Counted from the stretch's first letter, positions 35,075 through 45,983 are shown. The stretch: 64,000 nt of DNA from an uncultured Vibrio sp. (GCA_947504195.1 CANNGN010000011.1:56670-120669), one strand, 5' to 3'. Numbers and translations are program-made. The notes: generated by a model from the letters alone, not told the origin.

Positions 35075-36907
35075 TTATTCCACCGTCACTGCTTTTGCGA
35101 GGTTACGAGGTTGGTCCACATCGGTACCTTTAATTAAAGCAACATGGTAGGCCAAAAGCTGTGTTGGGACAGTGTAGAAAATTGGGGCGACAATTTCGCT
35201 TACTTGAGGCATTTTAATCACCTTCATATTCTCATCGCCTTCAAAGCCCGCTTGCTCGCCTGCGAAAACGTATAGTAAGCCACCGCGAGCTCGTACTTCT
35301 TCCACGTTCGACTTAAGTTTTTCTAACAAATCGTTAGTAGGTGCAATCACAACAACAGGCATGTCAGCATCAATTAAAGCCAAAGGCCCGTGTTTTAATT
35401 CACCAGCAGCATAGGCTTCAGCGTGAATGTATGAAATTTCTTTCATTTTCAGTGCTGCTTCCATCGCGATTGGGTAATACTCGCCGCGACCAAGGAACAT
35501 GGCATGTTGCTTATCGGCAAAGTCTTCGGCTAGCGCTTCAATCTCTTTATCAAACGAGAGTGCACTTTCCATATAAACCGGCAAGCTATGGATTTCTTTT
35601 ACAATTTCGGCTTCTTTAGCCTGATCAATACGTCCTTGATGTTTACCAATTGCAGTCACCAACATCAGCATTGCAGTAAGCTGAGTGGTAAAGGCTTTTG
35701 TTGAGGCAACACCGATTTCCGTTCCTGCTCGGGTCATAAATGCAATGTCCGATTCACGAACCATTGAAGAGCCAGAGACGTTACAGATCGTCATTGCCGA
35801 CATGTAACCTTTCTCTTTTGCGATGCGAAGTGCTGCCAGTGTATCCGCGGTTTCTCCCGACTGAGACAAGGTAATCAACAAGCTATTTGGACGAACAACA
35901 AAGTTGCGATAGCGGAATTCAGAGGCAATTTCTACATCACAGCTTACGCCAGCAAGACTTTCAAACCAGTAGCGAGCGGCCATTCCAGAATTATACGATG
36001 TACCACAAGCAATGATCTGAACATGCTCAACTTTACTTAAGATCTCAACCGCATTAATACCGATACTTTCTGTAATCACGGAATCTTTCGTCACTCGACC
36101 TTCCATCACATTCTTCATGGATGTTGGCTGCTCGAAGATCTCTTTTTGCATAAAGTGACGGTAACCGGCTTTTGTACCTGCATCGAGTTCAACCGTTGAT
36201 TCAATAATTTCTCGCTCAACAGGGTTTCCAGATACATCGAGAACCTTAACGTCACGACGTGTAATTTCAGCCACATCGCCTTCTTCTAAATAAGAGAAAC
36301 GACGCGTCACATTCAATAGTGCTAACTGGTCTGACGCAAGAAAGTTTTCACCAACACCATAACCAATAACAATTGGGCTACCAGAGCGAGCAACCACAAT
36401 ACGCTCAGGATCGTTTCTATCCACAATAACCGTTCCGTAAGCGCCTTCTAACTGCGCGGCAGTTTTATGCAGTGCTTCAATTAAAGTCTCGGAAGTGCGG
36501 TATTCCCACTCGACTAAATGAGCAATAACTTCGGTATCGGTTTCTGAAGTAAATACATATCCTCGTGCTTTGAGAGTTTCTCGTAACACTTCGTAGTTTT
36601 CAATAATGCCATTATGAACCACCGCAATGTCGCCGGAAATATGAGGGTGAGCATTGATTTCAGAAGGTTCACCATGGGTCGCCCAACGTGTATGAGCAAT
36701 ACCGGTTCCACCAATAACATTGGCTTCATTGACCGCATCGGCCAACTCTTGTACTTTCCCCAAACGGCGTACACGAGTGAGTTCACAATTGGTATCAACC
36801 ACAGCGATTCCCGCAGAATCATATCCGCGATACTCAAGACGACGTAAACCTTCAACTAAAATCTCAGCGACATCACGCTGTGCCACTGCACCAACGATCC
36901 CACACAT
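35075..36907 (-). CDS. glmS: Glutamine--fructose-6-phosphate aminotransferase (isomerizing)
   Basis: 610 residues, the usual length. It converts fructose-6-phosphate and glutamine to glucosamine-6-phosphate, the first step of amino-sugar and cell-wall precursor synthesis. The N-terminal [10 protein letters not shown] exposes the catalytic Cys after Met removal; [15 protein letters not shown] and [13 protein letters not shown] ([14 protein letters not shown]) belong to the glutaminase domain. Two SIS sugar-isomerase domains follow ([41 protein letters not shown]) and the protein ends in LAKAVTVE, whose coding sequence is the TnsD recognition region. A Tn7-like element lies 20 bp beyond the stop codon and has removed the native terminator. 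A DeoR-type regulator gene is 55 bp upstream on the same strand. Confidence 0.97.
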   Translation of the reverse strand: MCGIVGAVAQRDVAEILVEGLRRLEYRGYDSAGIAVVDTNCELTRVRRLGKVQELADAVNEANVIGGTGIAHTRWATHGEPSEINAHPHISGDIAVVHNGIIENYEVLRETLKARGYVFTSETDTEVIAHLVEWEYRTSETLIEALHKTAAQLEGAYGTVIVDRNDPERIVVARSGSPIVIGYGVGENFLASDQLALLNVTRRFSYLEEGDVAEITRRDVKVLDVSGNPVEREIIESTVELDAGTKAGYRHFMQKEIFEQPTSMKNVMEGRVTKDSVITESIGINAVEILSKVEHVQIIACGTSYNSGMAARYWFESLAGVSCDVEIASEFRYRNFVVRPNSLLITLSQSGETADTLAALRIAKEKGYMSAMTICNVSGSSMVRESDIAFMTRAGTEIGVASTKAFTTQLTAMLMLVTAIGKHQGRIDQAKEAEIVKEIHSLPVYMESALSFDKEIEALAEDFADKQHAMFLGRGEYYPIAMEAALKMKEISYIHAEAYAAGELKHGPLALIDADMPVVVIAPTNDLLEKLKSNVEEVRARGGLLYVFAGEQAGFEGDENMKVIKMPQVSEIVAPIFYTVPTQLLAYHVALIKGTDVDQPRNLAKAVTVE

Positions 36908-36962
36908 AATTAATACCTCTTATTATTTGGTGTTACATTACCCAACCTGATCGGATAACGCA

Positions 36963-37727
36963 TTAATCTGCTCGAATCACACGGACATCGAATGACTCTA
37001 TTGTTTGTACTTGTGCATCAGTTAACCGATTATCGGTCACTAATACGTCAATTATTTCCCAACCAAGCTCGAGGTTGGGTATCTTGCGGCCTATTTTGTC
37101 GGATTCAGCCATGACGATGACTTCTCTTGCTACATTCGCCATCACTTTACTTAAACCCACTAATTCATTGAATGTGACTGTGCCACGATCTAAATCAATG
37201 CCATCACAGCCAATAAAAAGTTGGTCAAAATCATAAGAACGTAATACCGACTCAGCGACCTGACCTTGAAATGAGTCTGAATGAGGATCCCACGTTCCAC
37301 CGGTCATCAGTAGAATAGGTTCATTTTCTAATTCATTCAGTGCATTGGCCACATAGAGAGAGTTGGTCATAACGACCAAGCCTTGCTTTTCACTCAGCTG
37401 TGGAATCAATGCACCGGTTGTCGTACCGCTGTCGATCACCAGTCTATTATGATCACGAATGAGTTCTGCTGCAGCGACGGCCAGTGATAACTTTCGATTC
37501 GAAACTTTTTTTATAGTTTGTTCAGAAATGATGTCTTTTGGTAATGCCACCGCACCGCCATAACGACGTAGTAACAACCCACTCTTATCGAGAGTCGATA
37601 AGTCCTTTCTGATAGTGACTTCCGATGTTTCAAATTGACTTGATAGCTCTTCTACGCTTACCTCTCCCTTTTGATTTACTAGGGAGACAATCGTATGACG
37701 ACGAGCTTGAGTGTTTCGTTTCGACAT
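36963..37727 (-). CDS. DeoR/GlpR-family transcriptional regulator
   Basis: 254 residues. The N-terminal winged helix reads RRHTIVSLVNQKGEVSVEEL and SEVTIRKDLSTLDKSGLLLR, with the RRYGGAV motif that ends DeoR DNA-binding domains. The C-terminal DeoRC sensor contains LVIDSGTTTGALIPQL and FIGCDGIDLDRG, which bind phosphorylated sugars. It lies 55 bp upstream of glmS in the same direction, so it probably senses an amino-sugar phosphate and controls glmS or related genes; this is inference from position. Confidence 0.9.
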   Translation of the reverse strand: MSKRNTQARRHTIVSLVNQKGEVSVEELSSQFETSEVTIRKDLSTLDKSGLLLRRYGGAVALPKDIISEQTIKKVSNRKLSLAVAAAELIRDHNRLVIDSGTTTGALIPQLSEKQGLVVMTNSLYVANALNELENEPILLMTGGTWDPHSDSFQGQVAESVLRSYDFDQLFIGCDGIDLDRGTVTFNELVGLSKVMANVAREVIVMAESDKIGRKIPNLELGWEIIDVLVTDNRLTDAQVQTIESFDVRVIRAD

Positions 37728-38150
37728 TTAAAACTCTAGATTTGGTTTCGTTTCAAAAGAAATAATAGTTCAGTCGAAATGTTTTATCTATTTATTTCAA
37801 TAAAAAAAATAATTATTGATGCAAAAACCTTGTCCTAAGACAAGTCTTAAACAGTGATATTACTCTCATTAGGTGTTAGAATTGGCCCGCCTTACGAAAG
37901 TAAATTACAGAATTGAATGATAACTTACTTAGAATTAGCCAAAAATTTCCAATATCACGGGCTATAATGTAAAAACCGAGGCAGAAACTGGTTTTTATGT
38001 AGTTATAAAATGACCGAATTGTTGAACGACTTTCAGCACTAAAGTGAGTGTAAATATTATCTCGTAATGCAAAATGCTTGTTACGACAAACCGCACTTTA
38101 GGGCATCAAATAAATTAAAATTGAATAAAATTTACCGGAGACAACCTTTC
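37728..38150. other. Divergent promoter region between the DeoR regulator and pykF
   Basis: About 420 bp, AT-rich. A short inverted repeat CTTGTC-ctaa-GACAAG lies near 37829-37844. A longer in-frame start for pykF at 38067 exists but lacks a ribosome-binding site. No gene is seen. Confidence 0.4.
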
Positions 38151-39581
38151 ATGAAAACGAACACAACCGTAAAGAAGACTAAAATTGTATGTACAATTGG
38201 TCCTAAAACTGAATCAGTAGAAAAACTAGGCCAACTTGTTAACGCTGGCATGAACGTTATGCGCTTGAACTTCTCACACGGTGACTTTGAAGAACATGGA
38301 ACTCGTATCAAAAACTTCCGTGAAGTAATGGGAAATGTTGGCAAACAGTTAGCAATCCTTCTCGATACTAAAGGACCAGAAATCCGTACTATCAAGCTTG
38401 AAGGCGGAAATGATGTTGATCTCGTTGCAGGTCAAGAATTTACTTTTACGACTGATACTTCAGTTGTTGGTAATAAAGATGTTGTTGCTGTTACTTACCC
38501 TGGTTTCGCAAAAGACCTTTCAGCAGGAAACACCATCCTTGTTGATGATGGTTTGATTGAAATGGAAGTTACCGCGACAACTGATAGCGAAGTTAAATGT
38601 AAAGTATTGAACAACGGCCCACTTGGCGAAAACAAAGGTGTAAACCTTCCTGGTGTTTCTGTTCAGCTTCCTGCACTTTCTGAAAAAGATAAAGCTGACC
38701 TTAAGTTTGGTTGTGAGCAAGGTGTTGACTTTGTTGCAGCTTCTTTCATCCGTAAAGAAGAAGACGTTAAAGAAATCCGTGAGCTTCTTAATGCTCACGG
38801 TGGTGAAAACATCCACATCATTTCTAAAATTGAAAACCAAGAAGGCGTTGATAACTTCGATGCGATTCTAGAAGCGTCTGACGGTATCATGGTTGCTCGT
38901 GGTGACCTTGGTGTTGAAATCCCTGCAGAAGAAGTAATTTTCGCTCAGAAGATGATGATCGAAAAATGTAACCGTGCACGTAAAGTGGTTATCACTGCAA
39001 CTCAAATGCTTGACTCAATGATCAGCAACCCACGTCCAACTCGTGCAGAAGCGGGTGATGTTGCAAACGCAATCATGGATGGTACTGATGCTGTTATGCT
39101 TTCTGGTGAAACTGCGAAAGGTAAATACCCAGTTGAAGCTGTGACAATCATGGCTCAAATTGCAAACCGTACAGATAGCGCTCTTAAAGCTGAGCTAGGT
39201 TCTCGTTTAGATAGCCCACGCCTACGCATCACTGAAGCAGTATGTAAAGGTGCTGTAGACACAGCTGAAAAACTAGCGGCACCACTCATCATTGTTGCAA
39301 CTAAAGGTGGTAAATCTGCACGTTCAGTACGTAAGTACTTCCCAACAGCAAGCATCATTGCACTAACAACCAACCCTAAAACGGCTGCTCAACTTGTTTT
39401 GACTAAAGGCGTTCGTCCAGTTCTTGTTGACTCTATCGATAACACTGATGAGTTCTACAAAAACGGTAAGAGCTACGCTTTAGAAGCTGGTTTTGGTAAG
39501 AAAGGCGATATCGTTGTTATGGTATCTGGCGCACTCGTTGCCTCAGGAACAACCAACACAGCATCTGTACACGTACTTTAA
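38151..39581 (+). CDS. pykF: Pyruvate kinase
   Basis: 476 residues from the ATG at 38151, preceded by GGAGA; a frame from 38067 adds 28 unlikely residues. It converts phosphoenolpyruvate and ADP to pyruvate and ATP, the last step of glycolysis. Motifs: [13 protein letters not shown] at the N-terminus, [38 protein letters not shown], the signature [18 protein letters not shown], and [17 protein letters not shown]. Length and motifs fit the type I (PykF, fructose-1,6-bisphosphate activated) form. Codon use is strongly biased, as in highly expressed genes. A strong terminator follows. Confidence 0.96.
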   Translation: MKTNTTVKKTKIVCTIGPKTESVEKLGQLVNAGMNVMRLNFSHGDFEEHGTRIKNFREVMGNVGKQLAILLDTKGPEIRTIKLEGGNDVDLVAGQEFTFTTDTSVVGNKDVVAVTYPGFAKDLSAGNTILVDDGLIEMEVTATTDSEVKCKVLNNGPLGENKGVNLPGVSVQLPALSEKDKADLKFGCEQGVDFVAASFIRKEEDVKEIRELLNAHGGENIHIISKIENQEGVDNFDAILEASDGIMVARGDLGVEIPAEEVIFAQKMMIEKCNRARKVVITATQMLDSMISNPRPTRAEAGDVANAIMDGTDAVMLSGETAKGKYPVEAVTIMAQIANRTDSALKAELGSRLDSPRLRITEAVCKGAVDTAEKLAAPLIIVATKGGKSARSVRKYFPTASIIALTTNPKTAAQLVLTKGVRPVLVDSIDNTDEFYKNGKSYALEAGFGKKGDIVVMVSGALVASGTTNTASVHVL

Positions 39582-39604
39582 TTACAACAGAGCTTAAACA
39601 AAAA

Positions 39605-39632
39605 ATCGGAGCCTAGGGCTCCGATTTTTTTT
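39605..39632 (+). terminator. Rho-independent terminator of pykF
   Basis: ATCGGAGCC-tag-GGCTCCGAT stem followed by a run of eight T. An A-run on the other side also allows it to work for minus-strand transcripts. Confidence 0.9.
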
Positions 39633-39647
39633 ATTCTCTACTTTGTA

Positions 39648-39776
39648 TTACCAACCAAAAAACTCTTTATTATGAGTGTTTAGCAGTAATACCAAAGGCA
39701 AAAAATAAAGTGCACTTAACTTAACGCCTAATATGGCTAAACAGCCAATGGTTAATCTAACCAAAAAATGAGTCAT
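39648..39776 (-). CDS. Possible 42-residue hydrophobic small protein
   Basis: Minus-strand frame starting MTHFLVRLTIGCLAILGVKL and ending in a KEFFGW tail, with one long membrane-like segment. A GAGGT ribosome-binding site lies 7 bases before the ATG at 39774-39776; an earlier in-frame ATG at 39797 would add seven residues. It lies between the pykF terminator and yggE, on the yggE strand. I do not recognise a family. Confidence 0.45.
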   Translation of the reverse strand: MTHFLVRLTIGCLAILGVKLSALYFLPLVLLLNTHNKEFFGW

Positions 39777-39970
39777 ACCCACTACCTCAACCCACATCAC
39801 GAAGCTAGCAGTACTTTACTTACGTTATAACTGACAAAAAGTAGAGCTAACATCCATTATTGGGATACTTGCTTGACACTTATATCAGTATAATACTTTT
39901 GTGATAATGCTCAAGAATTAATCAACATTAAACTAAGGTCGTATATCTTTTGGTTAGGAAATAAAAACCA

Positions 39971-40663
39971 TTACTTCAATTCATAGATGACGTTCACGTT
40001 GTCTTTGATGACAATATTGGTGTCTTGATAATCTTTAAAGACGTTACTTTGCTCCAACGACATCGAACGCATCAAACCTGGAGAATGTGGAGCTTGTGGC
40101 GATTGGTAATTGATTTCCCAAATGTCACCCAACTCGCGACCAAATCCTTCTGCGAGTAATTTGGCATTGCTTTTCGCATCCGCGATTGCAGCTTGCGTTG
40201 CTTTCAAACGATAAGTCTCTCTATCTTTTACTTTCAGTTCAATACGATTAACGCTGGTTACCCCTTGTTCTAGCGCCACGTCCAAGTAAAGGTTCAATTT
40301 GGAAATATCATCGACATCAACCGTAATTTTTCTTACCGCTTTATAACCAATCAAATCTGGTTGGCCATTCTTTGGGTAGTAATATTGTGGTGATAGAAAA
40401 AGGTTAGAACTCGAAATTTTCTCTGTTGACTCACCGTGTTCCACAAGCTTTTCTATATACGCTTTCACGATGTCATCGACAGCACTTTTAGCTTGTTCCG
40501 CATTCAAATTTGATTGCTCGACTTGCACATTAAACAGTGCAGAGTCCGGAGCGACAGACACCTCTCCAATTCCTGTGGTTGCGATATGAGCTGCTTTGAG
40601 CTCTGCAGCAGAAAGAGCTCCCGAGGTAAATAGTGTCATCGCAATAAAAACGGCTTTAATCAT
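39971..40663 (-). CDS. yggE: SIMPL-domain (DUF541) periplasmic protein, YggE-like
   Basis: 230 residues with a signal peptide (MIKAVFIAMTLFTSGALSA, cleavage before AELKAA). The SIMPL/DUF541 domain follows: ITTTGIGEVSVAPDSA-like start, VDDISKLNLYLDVALEQGV, and DAKSNAKLLAEGFGRELGD. E. coli YggE is linked to protection from oxidative stress; the biochemical role is unknown. In E. coli it also lies close to argP and argO, as here, which supports the assignment. Confidence 0.9.
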   Translation of the reverse strand: MIKAVFIAMTLFTSGALSAAELKAAHIATTGIGEVSVAPDSALFNVQVEQSNLNAEQAKSAVDDIVKAYIEKLVEHGESTEKISSSNLFLSPQYYYPKNGQPDLIGYKAVRKITVDVDDISKLNLYLDVALEQGVTSVNRIELKVKDRETYRLKATQAAIADAKSNAKLLAEGFGRELGDIWEINYQSPQAPHSPGLMRSMSLEQSNVFKDYQDTNIVIKDNVNVIYELK

Positions 40664-40774
40664 GTATCAATCTCCAAGATTGTAATTGCATCCCAGTAGA
40701 ATATTAGATTAGCTCACTACAGAGCGTTCACTTTTAGAAGTAAAAATCACACAACCTTGACGATACACCTCCTT

Positions 40775-41668
40775 TTACCGGATTAAATTTGACTTGCTAT
40801 ATTCCAGAATAGCTTGAGTTAATTGTTTCAATACGCCAGTTTCTAACTGCCAATGGTGCCAATATATATAGTTCGTATGAGTCAACGAAGGCATAATTTC
40901 AATCAAGAGCCCCTGCTCTAATGCATCTTCGATTTGTATTCTAGGAATCAAACAACTTGCCGCCCCGCATAAGGCAAACTTAACAAACGCTTCTGAGCTG
41001 GCGACATAATGTTGGTGCAGCTGTCGTGGGTTAACCTGAAAGTGCTTCACTAGGAAATCGACATGCATGGTATCGTATTGGTTAAATTTAACGATTGGCG
41101 CGAGAGATAATGTTTCCCGATTTACCCCAGATGCAAAATAACGCTGATAATAATTGGGTGTACAAACACATAGATACTCCATTTTCCCCAAATACTCGGA
41201 AGTACAACCGGCTAATGGCTCTGGGTAGATACTGATACTCCCCGCGACTTCCCCATTTTTCAACTTATCAAGGGCCTTTGATTCTAAATCGGTTTGAATG
41301 GTTAATTCGATGTGTTGCGATAATAGTAACTCCGAAAGAGCAGGAAGAAGCCAAGTTGCCAAGCTATCAGAATTCGCGGCAATAGCGATTGATACTGGCG
41401 CTTGTGTAGCTTGGTTCAATAGCTCAGGAACAAGCTCTTGTTCCAGCATTTGAACCTTGCGATACAACTCAACGAGCTTGCTGCCTACCGCCGTTAAAGA
41501 CAACGGAGTTGCTCTAATTAATACAGGTTGCGAGACAAATTTTTCGAGCTGTTTAATCCGTTGCGATACAGCAGATTGGGTAATGTTGAGTTGTTCAGCC
41601 GCTCGTTCAAAACTGCCATAACTCATTACCGCTTCTAATGCTTCTATCCATTTATAGTCGAGCCCACG
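40775..41668 (-). CDS. argP: LysR-family regulator ArgP
   Basis: 297 residues from MRGLDYKWIEALEAVMSYGS (ATG at 41666-41668); a longer frame from 41719 adds 17 residues. The N-terminal helix-turn-helix reads GSFERAAEQLNITQSAVSQR, the canonical LysR form, and a periplasmic-binding-like effector domain follows. ArgP senses arginine and lysine and activates the exporter gene argO, which is divergent here with a 104-bp shared promoter region. The neighbourhood makes the identification strong. Confidence 0.9.
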   Translation of the reverse strand, partial: RGLDYKWIEALEAVMSYGSFERAAEQLNITQSAVSQRIKQLEKFVSQPVLIRATPLSLTAVGSKLVELYRKVQMLEQELVPELLNQATQAPVSIAIAANSDSLATWLLPALSELLLSQHIELTIQTDLESKALDKLKNGEVAGSISIYPEPLAGCTSEYLGKMEYLCVCTPNYYQRYFASGVNRETLSLAPIVKFNQYDTMHVDFLVKHFQVNPRQLHQHYVASSEAFVKFALCGAASCLIPRIQIEDALEQGLLIEIMPSLTHTNYIYWHHWQLETGVLKQLTQAILEYSKSNLIR

Positions 41669-41772
41669 CATTATAAGAATCTCTAATGTAATATTAAAAT
41701 CATTAATTTCTTTAATCATAAAGATAACGTTAAGCTACGCGTCAATCAACGACCAAATTTATCGAGAACAAA

Positions 41773-42393
41773 ATGAACATCTGGGTTTTACTTCAAGGGC
41801 TAACATTAGGGTTAGGAATGATCATTCCTATTGGTGCTCAAAATGCTTATGTATTAAACCAAGGAATCAAACGCCAGCACTATCTAACTACCGCCTTCAC
41901 ATGTGGATTGATGGATTTTACCTTCATCTGCATTGGTATATTTGGTGGTGGTGCATTACTCACATCGTCGCCATTATTGCTCGAGATAGTCACAATTTCT
42001 GGCATTCTATTCCTATCTGTTTATGGTCTATTGTCATTTCGCAGCATGTTCTCGCGAGCCCATAGACAAGAGCCCTTGGAAGCCAGTACCGATCAAACAA
42101 AAAAACGAATTACGGTTGTATTGGGAGCATTGGCAGTTTCAGTACTAAACCCACACGTTTATATTGATACCATTGTCATTTTAGGTTCGTTGGGTGGGAA
42201 GTTTGAGGGCATCGATCGTATGTCATTTGCTATTGGAACAATCATCGCATCTTTCTCGTGGTTCTTTTTACTGGCGACAGCAGCATCAAAATTATCTACA
42301 ACGCTTTCCAAGCCCAAAGTCCAAATGAGCATCGATTTTTTGGTTGGTACGATAATGCTCTATATCGCATTCACACTTTGGCTCTCGCTATAA
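41773..42393 (+). CDS. argO: LysE-family arginine exporter ArgO
   Basis: 206 residues with about five to six membrane segments. LysE-family motifs: GLTLGLGMIIPIGAQNAYVLNQG at the N-terminus (here split between QGLTLGLGMIIP and IGAQNAYVLN) and LNPHVYIDTIVILG in the middle. It exports arginine, and canavanine, across the inner membrane. Divergent from its regulator argP; followed by a bidirectional terminator shared with mscS. Confidence 0.93.
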   Translation: MNIWVLLQGLTLGLGMIIPIGAQNAYVLNQGIKRQHYLTTAFTCGLMDFTFICIGIFGGGALLTSSPLLLEIVTISGILFLSVYGLLSFRSMFSRAHRQEPLEASTDQTKKRITVVLGALAVSVLNPHVYIDTIVILGSLGGKFEGIDRMSFAIGTIIASFSWFFLLATAASKLSTTLSKPKVQMSIDFLVGTIMLYIAFTLWLSL

Positions 42394-42447
42394 AACCTTT
42401 GTTAAGGTTAGTCAATACAATGAAAAAACGAAGGAAAAGAACCTAAA

Positions 42448-42472
42448 AAAAGCGGCCAATTGGCCGCTTTTT
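42448..42472. terminator. Bidirectional terminator between argO and mscS
   Basis: AAAGCGGCCAATTGGCCGCTTT palindrome with A-run before and T-run after, between two convergent genes. Confidence 0.88.
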
Positions 42473-42497
42473 GAATTGAGTAGGATGGAAGTATTCT

Positions 42498-43367
42498 TTA
42501 CCCTACTTTATTCAGGTTAACATCCATTTGTGGGAATGGAATTTCGATTCCTTCTTTATCCAAGCCTTCTTTCATCGCTTGCAACAAATCAAAATACACC
42601 GCCCAATAGTCTTCTGTTTTCACCCAAGGGCGAGCAACAAAATTCACTGAAGAATCGGCAAGTTCAACAACACCAACAGTCACACCTGGCTCTTTCAATA
42701 CTCGACTATCAGCCTCGATGATTTTTGTAATGAGTTCTTTAGATTTCTGTAAGTCAGCACTATAAGAAACACCAATAGTAAAATCGATACGACGAGTGGC
42801 ATGGTGAGAATAATTGACAATTGGTCCCCCGATAACACCGCCATTTGGTACAACAATCATCTTGTTATCTGGCGTTTTCAACACAGTTTGAAAAATCTGA
42901 ATTGAAGATACTGAACCAGCAACACCGCCAATTTCAACATAATCGCCTGACTTGAATGGGCGAAATGCAACGATTAACACACCCGCAGCAAAGTTAGATA
43001 ACGAACCTTGTAGCGCTAAACCAACCGCTAAACCTGCCGCACCAATAACCGCAACAACAGATGCCGTTTGAACCCCAACTCGGCCTAATGCCGCAATTAA
43101 GACAATAACGAATAGAAGGTAACGAACCAAGGCCGAAACAAAATCAACAACCGCTTGATCCATTTCACGCTTAGCCAGCAACTTACCAATGCTTCTCGCG
43201 ATCGCTTTAACAATAATGTTACCAATAAACAGAATCAAAATAGCAGAAATAATATTCACACCATATTGAATCAAAAGATCTGAGTTATTGGTTAACCAAG
43301 TTTCTAATCGAGAAATACTCTCGGTTACATCTGATACATCTGGCACAATTTTGTCTTCAGTTGCCAT
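42498..43367 (-). CDS. mscS: Small-conductance mechanosensitive channel MscS
   Basis: 289 residues, E. coli MscS being 286. Three membrane segments near the N-terminus: YGVNIISAILILFIGNIIV, YLLFVIVLIAALGRVG, and the pore-lining TM3 VVAVIGAAGLAVGLALQGSL. The cytoplasmic cage starts with FRPFKSGDYVEIGGVAGSV and contains VVPNGGVIGGPIVNYS. It opens on membrane tension to release osmolytes during hypo-osmotic shock. It is in the conserved order fbaA-mscS-argO. Confidence 0.95.
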   Translation of the reverse strand: MATEDKIVPDVSDVTESISRLETWLTNNSDLLIQYGVNIISAILILFIGNIIVKAIARSIGKLLAKREMDQAVVDFVSALVRYLLFVIVLIAALGRVGVQTASVVAVIGAAGLAVGLALQGSLSNFAAGVLIVAFRPFKSGDYVEIGGVAGSVSSIQIFQTVLKTPDNKMIVVPNGGVIGGPIVNYSHHATRRIDFTIGVSYSADLQKSKELITKIIEADSRVLKEPGVTVGVVELADSSVNFVARPWVKTEDYWAVYFDLLQAMKEGLDKEGIEIPFPQMDVNLNKVG

Positions 43368-43533
43368 ATAGCCTTACCCTTACATTGAAATTGAACAAAT
43401 TTACGCGAATAAAATACTCTAACAGAGCAGGTTAAATCTAGCCTTTATATCCGAAATTCACAATTTAGTAGCATTTACTCTAAATAGAACAATATTTAAG
43501 ACAAAAAACCTTATCATTCACTTACGAATTCGC

Positions 43534-43560
43534 AAAAAAAAAACCGCTCCAAAGAGCGGT
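43534..43560 (-). terminator. Rho-independent terminator of fbaA
   Basis: ACCGCTC-caaa-GAGCGGT stem (43543-43560), with a plus-strand run of about ten A giving a T-run in the minus direction. Confidence 0.88.
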
Positions 43561-43589
43561 TTATTAAACTTGATTTAACCTAGGACGAA

Positions 43590-44666
43590 TTATAGTACGT
43601 CTACTGAGTTTAGATCTGCAAATGCTTTTTCAAGACGAGTAACCATTGAAGTTTGACCAGCACGTAACCATACGCGAGGATCGTAGTACTTCTTATTTGG
43701 CGCATCATCACCAGTAGGGTTACCAATTTGACCTTGAAGGAAGTCGTGGTTCTTCTCTTCGTAAGAACGGATACCATCCCAACATGCCCACTGAGTATCA
43801 GTATCGATGTTCATTTTGATAACACCATAGCCGATTGACTCTTGGATTTCAGCTTCAGTTGAACCTGAACCGCCGTGGAATACAAAGTTTAGAGCGTTTG
43901 GTGCAATACCAAATTTCTCTGCACAGTATGCTTGAGAGTCACGTAGGATAGTTGGAGTAAGAACAACGTTACCAGGCTTATATACACCGTGTACGTTACC
44001 GAAAGAAGCTGCGATAGTGAAACGTGGGCTAACCGCGTTTAGTTTTTCGTATGCGTATGCAACATCTTCAGGAGAAGTATATAGCTCAGATGCGTCCATG
44101 TCAGAGTTATCAACACCATCTTCTTCACCACCAGTACAACCTAGTTCAATCTCGATTGTCATGTCCATTTTAGCCATGCGAGCTAGATATTTAGCACAAG
44201 TGTCGATGTTTTCTTCTAAAGATTCTTCAGAAAGGTCTAACATGTGTGAAGAGAAAAGAGGCTTACCAGTTTGTGCGAAGAACTCTTCACCCGCGTCTAG
44301 TAGTCCGTCGATCCAAGGAAGAAGTTTCTTAGCAGCATGGTCAGTATGAAGAATAACTGGAACGCCATAAGCTTCAGCAACTGCATGAACGTATTTTGCT
44401 CCTGCAATACCACCAAGGATAGCTGCACCTTGACCTTCAAGTTTTACGCCTTTACCTGCGAAGAAAGAAGCACCGCCGTTAGAAAATTGAACGATAACAG
44501 GAGATTTAACTTTTGCTGCTGCTTCTAGTACCGCGTTTACTGAATCTGTACCGATACAGTTCACTGCTGGTAATGCGAAGCCATTCTCTTTCGCTACTTC
44601 AAATACTTTCTGTACATCATCACCAGAAATTACGCCCGGTTTTACAAAATCAAATATCTTAGACAT
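43590..44666 (-). CDS. fbaA: Fructose-bisphosphate aldolase, class II
   Basis: 358 residues, the length of E. coli FbaA. It reversibly splits fructose-1,6-bisphosphate into dihydroxyacetone phosphate and glyceraldehyde-3-phosphate using a divalent metal. Motifs: PVILHTDHAAKKLLPW (zinc ligand and catalytic Asp), IEIELGCTGGEEDGVDN, FVFHGGSGSTEAEI and VIKMNIDTDTQWACW. The start is at MSKIFDFVKPG. It follows pgk in the same direction with a terminator between them. Codon use is typical of a highly expressed gene. Confidence 0.96.
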   Translation of the reverse strand: MSKIFDFVKPGVISGDDVQKVFEVAKENGFALPAVNCIGTDSVNAVLEAAAKVKSPVIVQFSNGGASFFAGKGVKLEGQGAAILGGIAGAKYVHAVAEAYGVPVILHTDHAAKKLLPWIDGLLDAGEEFFAQTGKPLFSSHMLDLSEESLEENIDTCAKYLARMAKMDMTIEIELGCTGGEEDGVDNSDMDASELYTSPEDVAYAYEKLNAVSPRFTIAASFGNVHGVYKPGNVVLTPTILRDSQAYCAEKFGIAPNALNFVFHGGSGSTEAEIQESIGYGVIKMNIDTDTQWACWDGIRSYEEKNHDFLQGQIGNPTGDDAPNKKYYDPRVWLRAGQTSMVTRLEKAFADLNSVDVL

Positions 44667-44788
44667 GGATTAAATCCTATTGTTTTCTGTCGTTTTAAAA
44701 ATAAAACAGTTAAGTTTAAATTCTTGCAAACGTTTGCTCACACCCAGCGTCATTCTAGCAAAGAAAACAACGTGCTGCAGCAAACAAC

Positions 44789-44812
44789 AAAGCGGGGTTT
44801 CTCCCCGCTTTT
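44789..44812 (-). terminator. Likely terminator after pgk
   Basis: AAAGCGGGG-tttct-CCCCGCTTT stem just downstream of the pgk stop codon. The T-run in the minus direction is short and interrupted. Confidence 0.7.
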
Positions 44813-44819
44813 GTAATAA

Positions 44820-45983
44820 TTATGCTTTTGCTCTTTCTTCTAACATTGCAACTGCTGGTAGAACTTTGCCTTCAACAAACTCAAGGAAAGCACCGCCACC
44901 GGTAGAGATGTAAGAAACATCAGCTTTGATACCGAACTTATCGATAGCAGCTAAAGTGTCACCACCACCTGCAACAGAGAAGCCTTCAGAATCAGCAATT
45001 GCTTTAGAAATACCTGCTGTACCCGCTTCAAAGTTCTTGAATTCGAATACGCCAACTGGGCCGTTCCAAAGGATTGTTTTTGCATTGCCGATAATTTCAG
45101 CAAGTGCTGCAGTTGAATCAGGGCCAAGGTCGAAGATCATGTCGTCGTCTTGAACATCAGAAACGTTTTTAATTTCAGCTTCAGCGTTCTCATCGAATGC
45201 TTTTGCACATGCAACGTCAGTTGCAACAGGGATAGAGCACTCTTTCATTAGCTTTTGAGCCGTTTCAACTAGGTCAGCTTCGTACAAAGACTTACCGACG
45301 TTGTGGCCTTCAGCTGCGATGAAGGTGTTTGCAATGCCGCCACCAACAACAAGTTGGTCAGCAATTTTAGATAAAGACTCAAGAACGGTTAGCTTAGTAG
45401 AAACTTTAGAACCACCAACAATTGCAACCAATGGACGGGCTGGGTTGTCCATCGCTTTGCCTAATGCTTCAAGTTCTGCCGCAAGAAGAGGACCAGCACA
45501 TGCAACTGGAGCGTGAGTACCTACACCGTGAGTAGACGCTTGAGCACGGTGAGCCGTACCAAATGCGTCCATAACAAAGATGTCACACAATGCAGCATAC
45601 TTCTTAGAAAGCGCTTCTTCGTTCTTCTTCTCGCCCTTGTTGAAACGAACGTTTTCTAGAACAACCAACTCACCAGCATTTAGTTCAAGACCTTCAAGGT
45701 AGTCTTTCGCTAGTGTAACTGGGCAATCAAGTGCATCATTTAGATAGTTAACAACAGGAGCCAAAGAGAACTCTTCTGCATATTCACCTTCAGTTGGACG
45801 ACCTAAGTGAGACGTAACCATTACTTTTGCACCAGCTTCAAGACAAAGTTTGATAGTCGGTAGCGAAGCAAGAATACGAGCATCAGAAGTTACTTTGCCT
45901 TCTTTAACAGGTACGTTTAAATCAGCACGGATAAATACACGTTTACCTGCTAAATCCAGGTCAGTCATCTTGATTACAGACAT
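44820..45983 (-). CDS. pgk: Phosphoglycerate kinase
   Basis: 387 residues from [17 protein letters not shown] (ATG at 45981-45983); a longer frame adds five residues. It transfers phosphate between 1,3-bisphosphoglycerate and ADP. Motifs: [72 protein letters not shown] and the C-terminal [10 protein letters not shown] nucleotide site. It is part of the cluster tkt-epd-pgk-fbaA. Confidence 0.96.
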   Translation of the reverse strand: MSVIKMTDLDLAGKRVFIRADLNVPVKEGKVTSDARILASLPTIKLCLEAGAKVMVTSHLGRPTEGEYAEEFSLAPVVNYLNDALDCPVTLAKDYLEGLELNAGELVVLENVRFNKGEKKNEEALSKKYAALCDIFVMDAFGTAHRAQASTHGVGTHAPVACAGPLLAAELEALGKAMDNPARPLVAIVGGSKVSTKLTVLESLSKIADQLVVGGGIANTFIAAEGHNVGKSLYEADLVETAQKLMKECSIPVATDVACAKAFDENAEAEIKNVSDVQDDDMIFDLGPDSTAALAEIIGNAKTILWNGPVGVFEFKNFEAGTAGISKAIADSEGFSVAGGGDTLAAIDKFGIKADVSYISTGGGAFLEFVEGKVLPAVAMLEERAKA

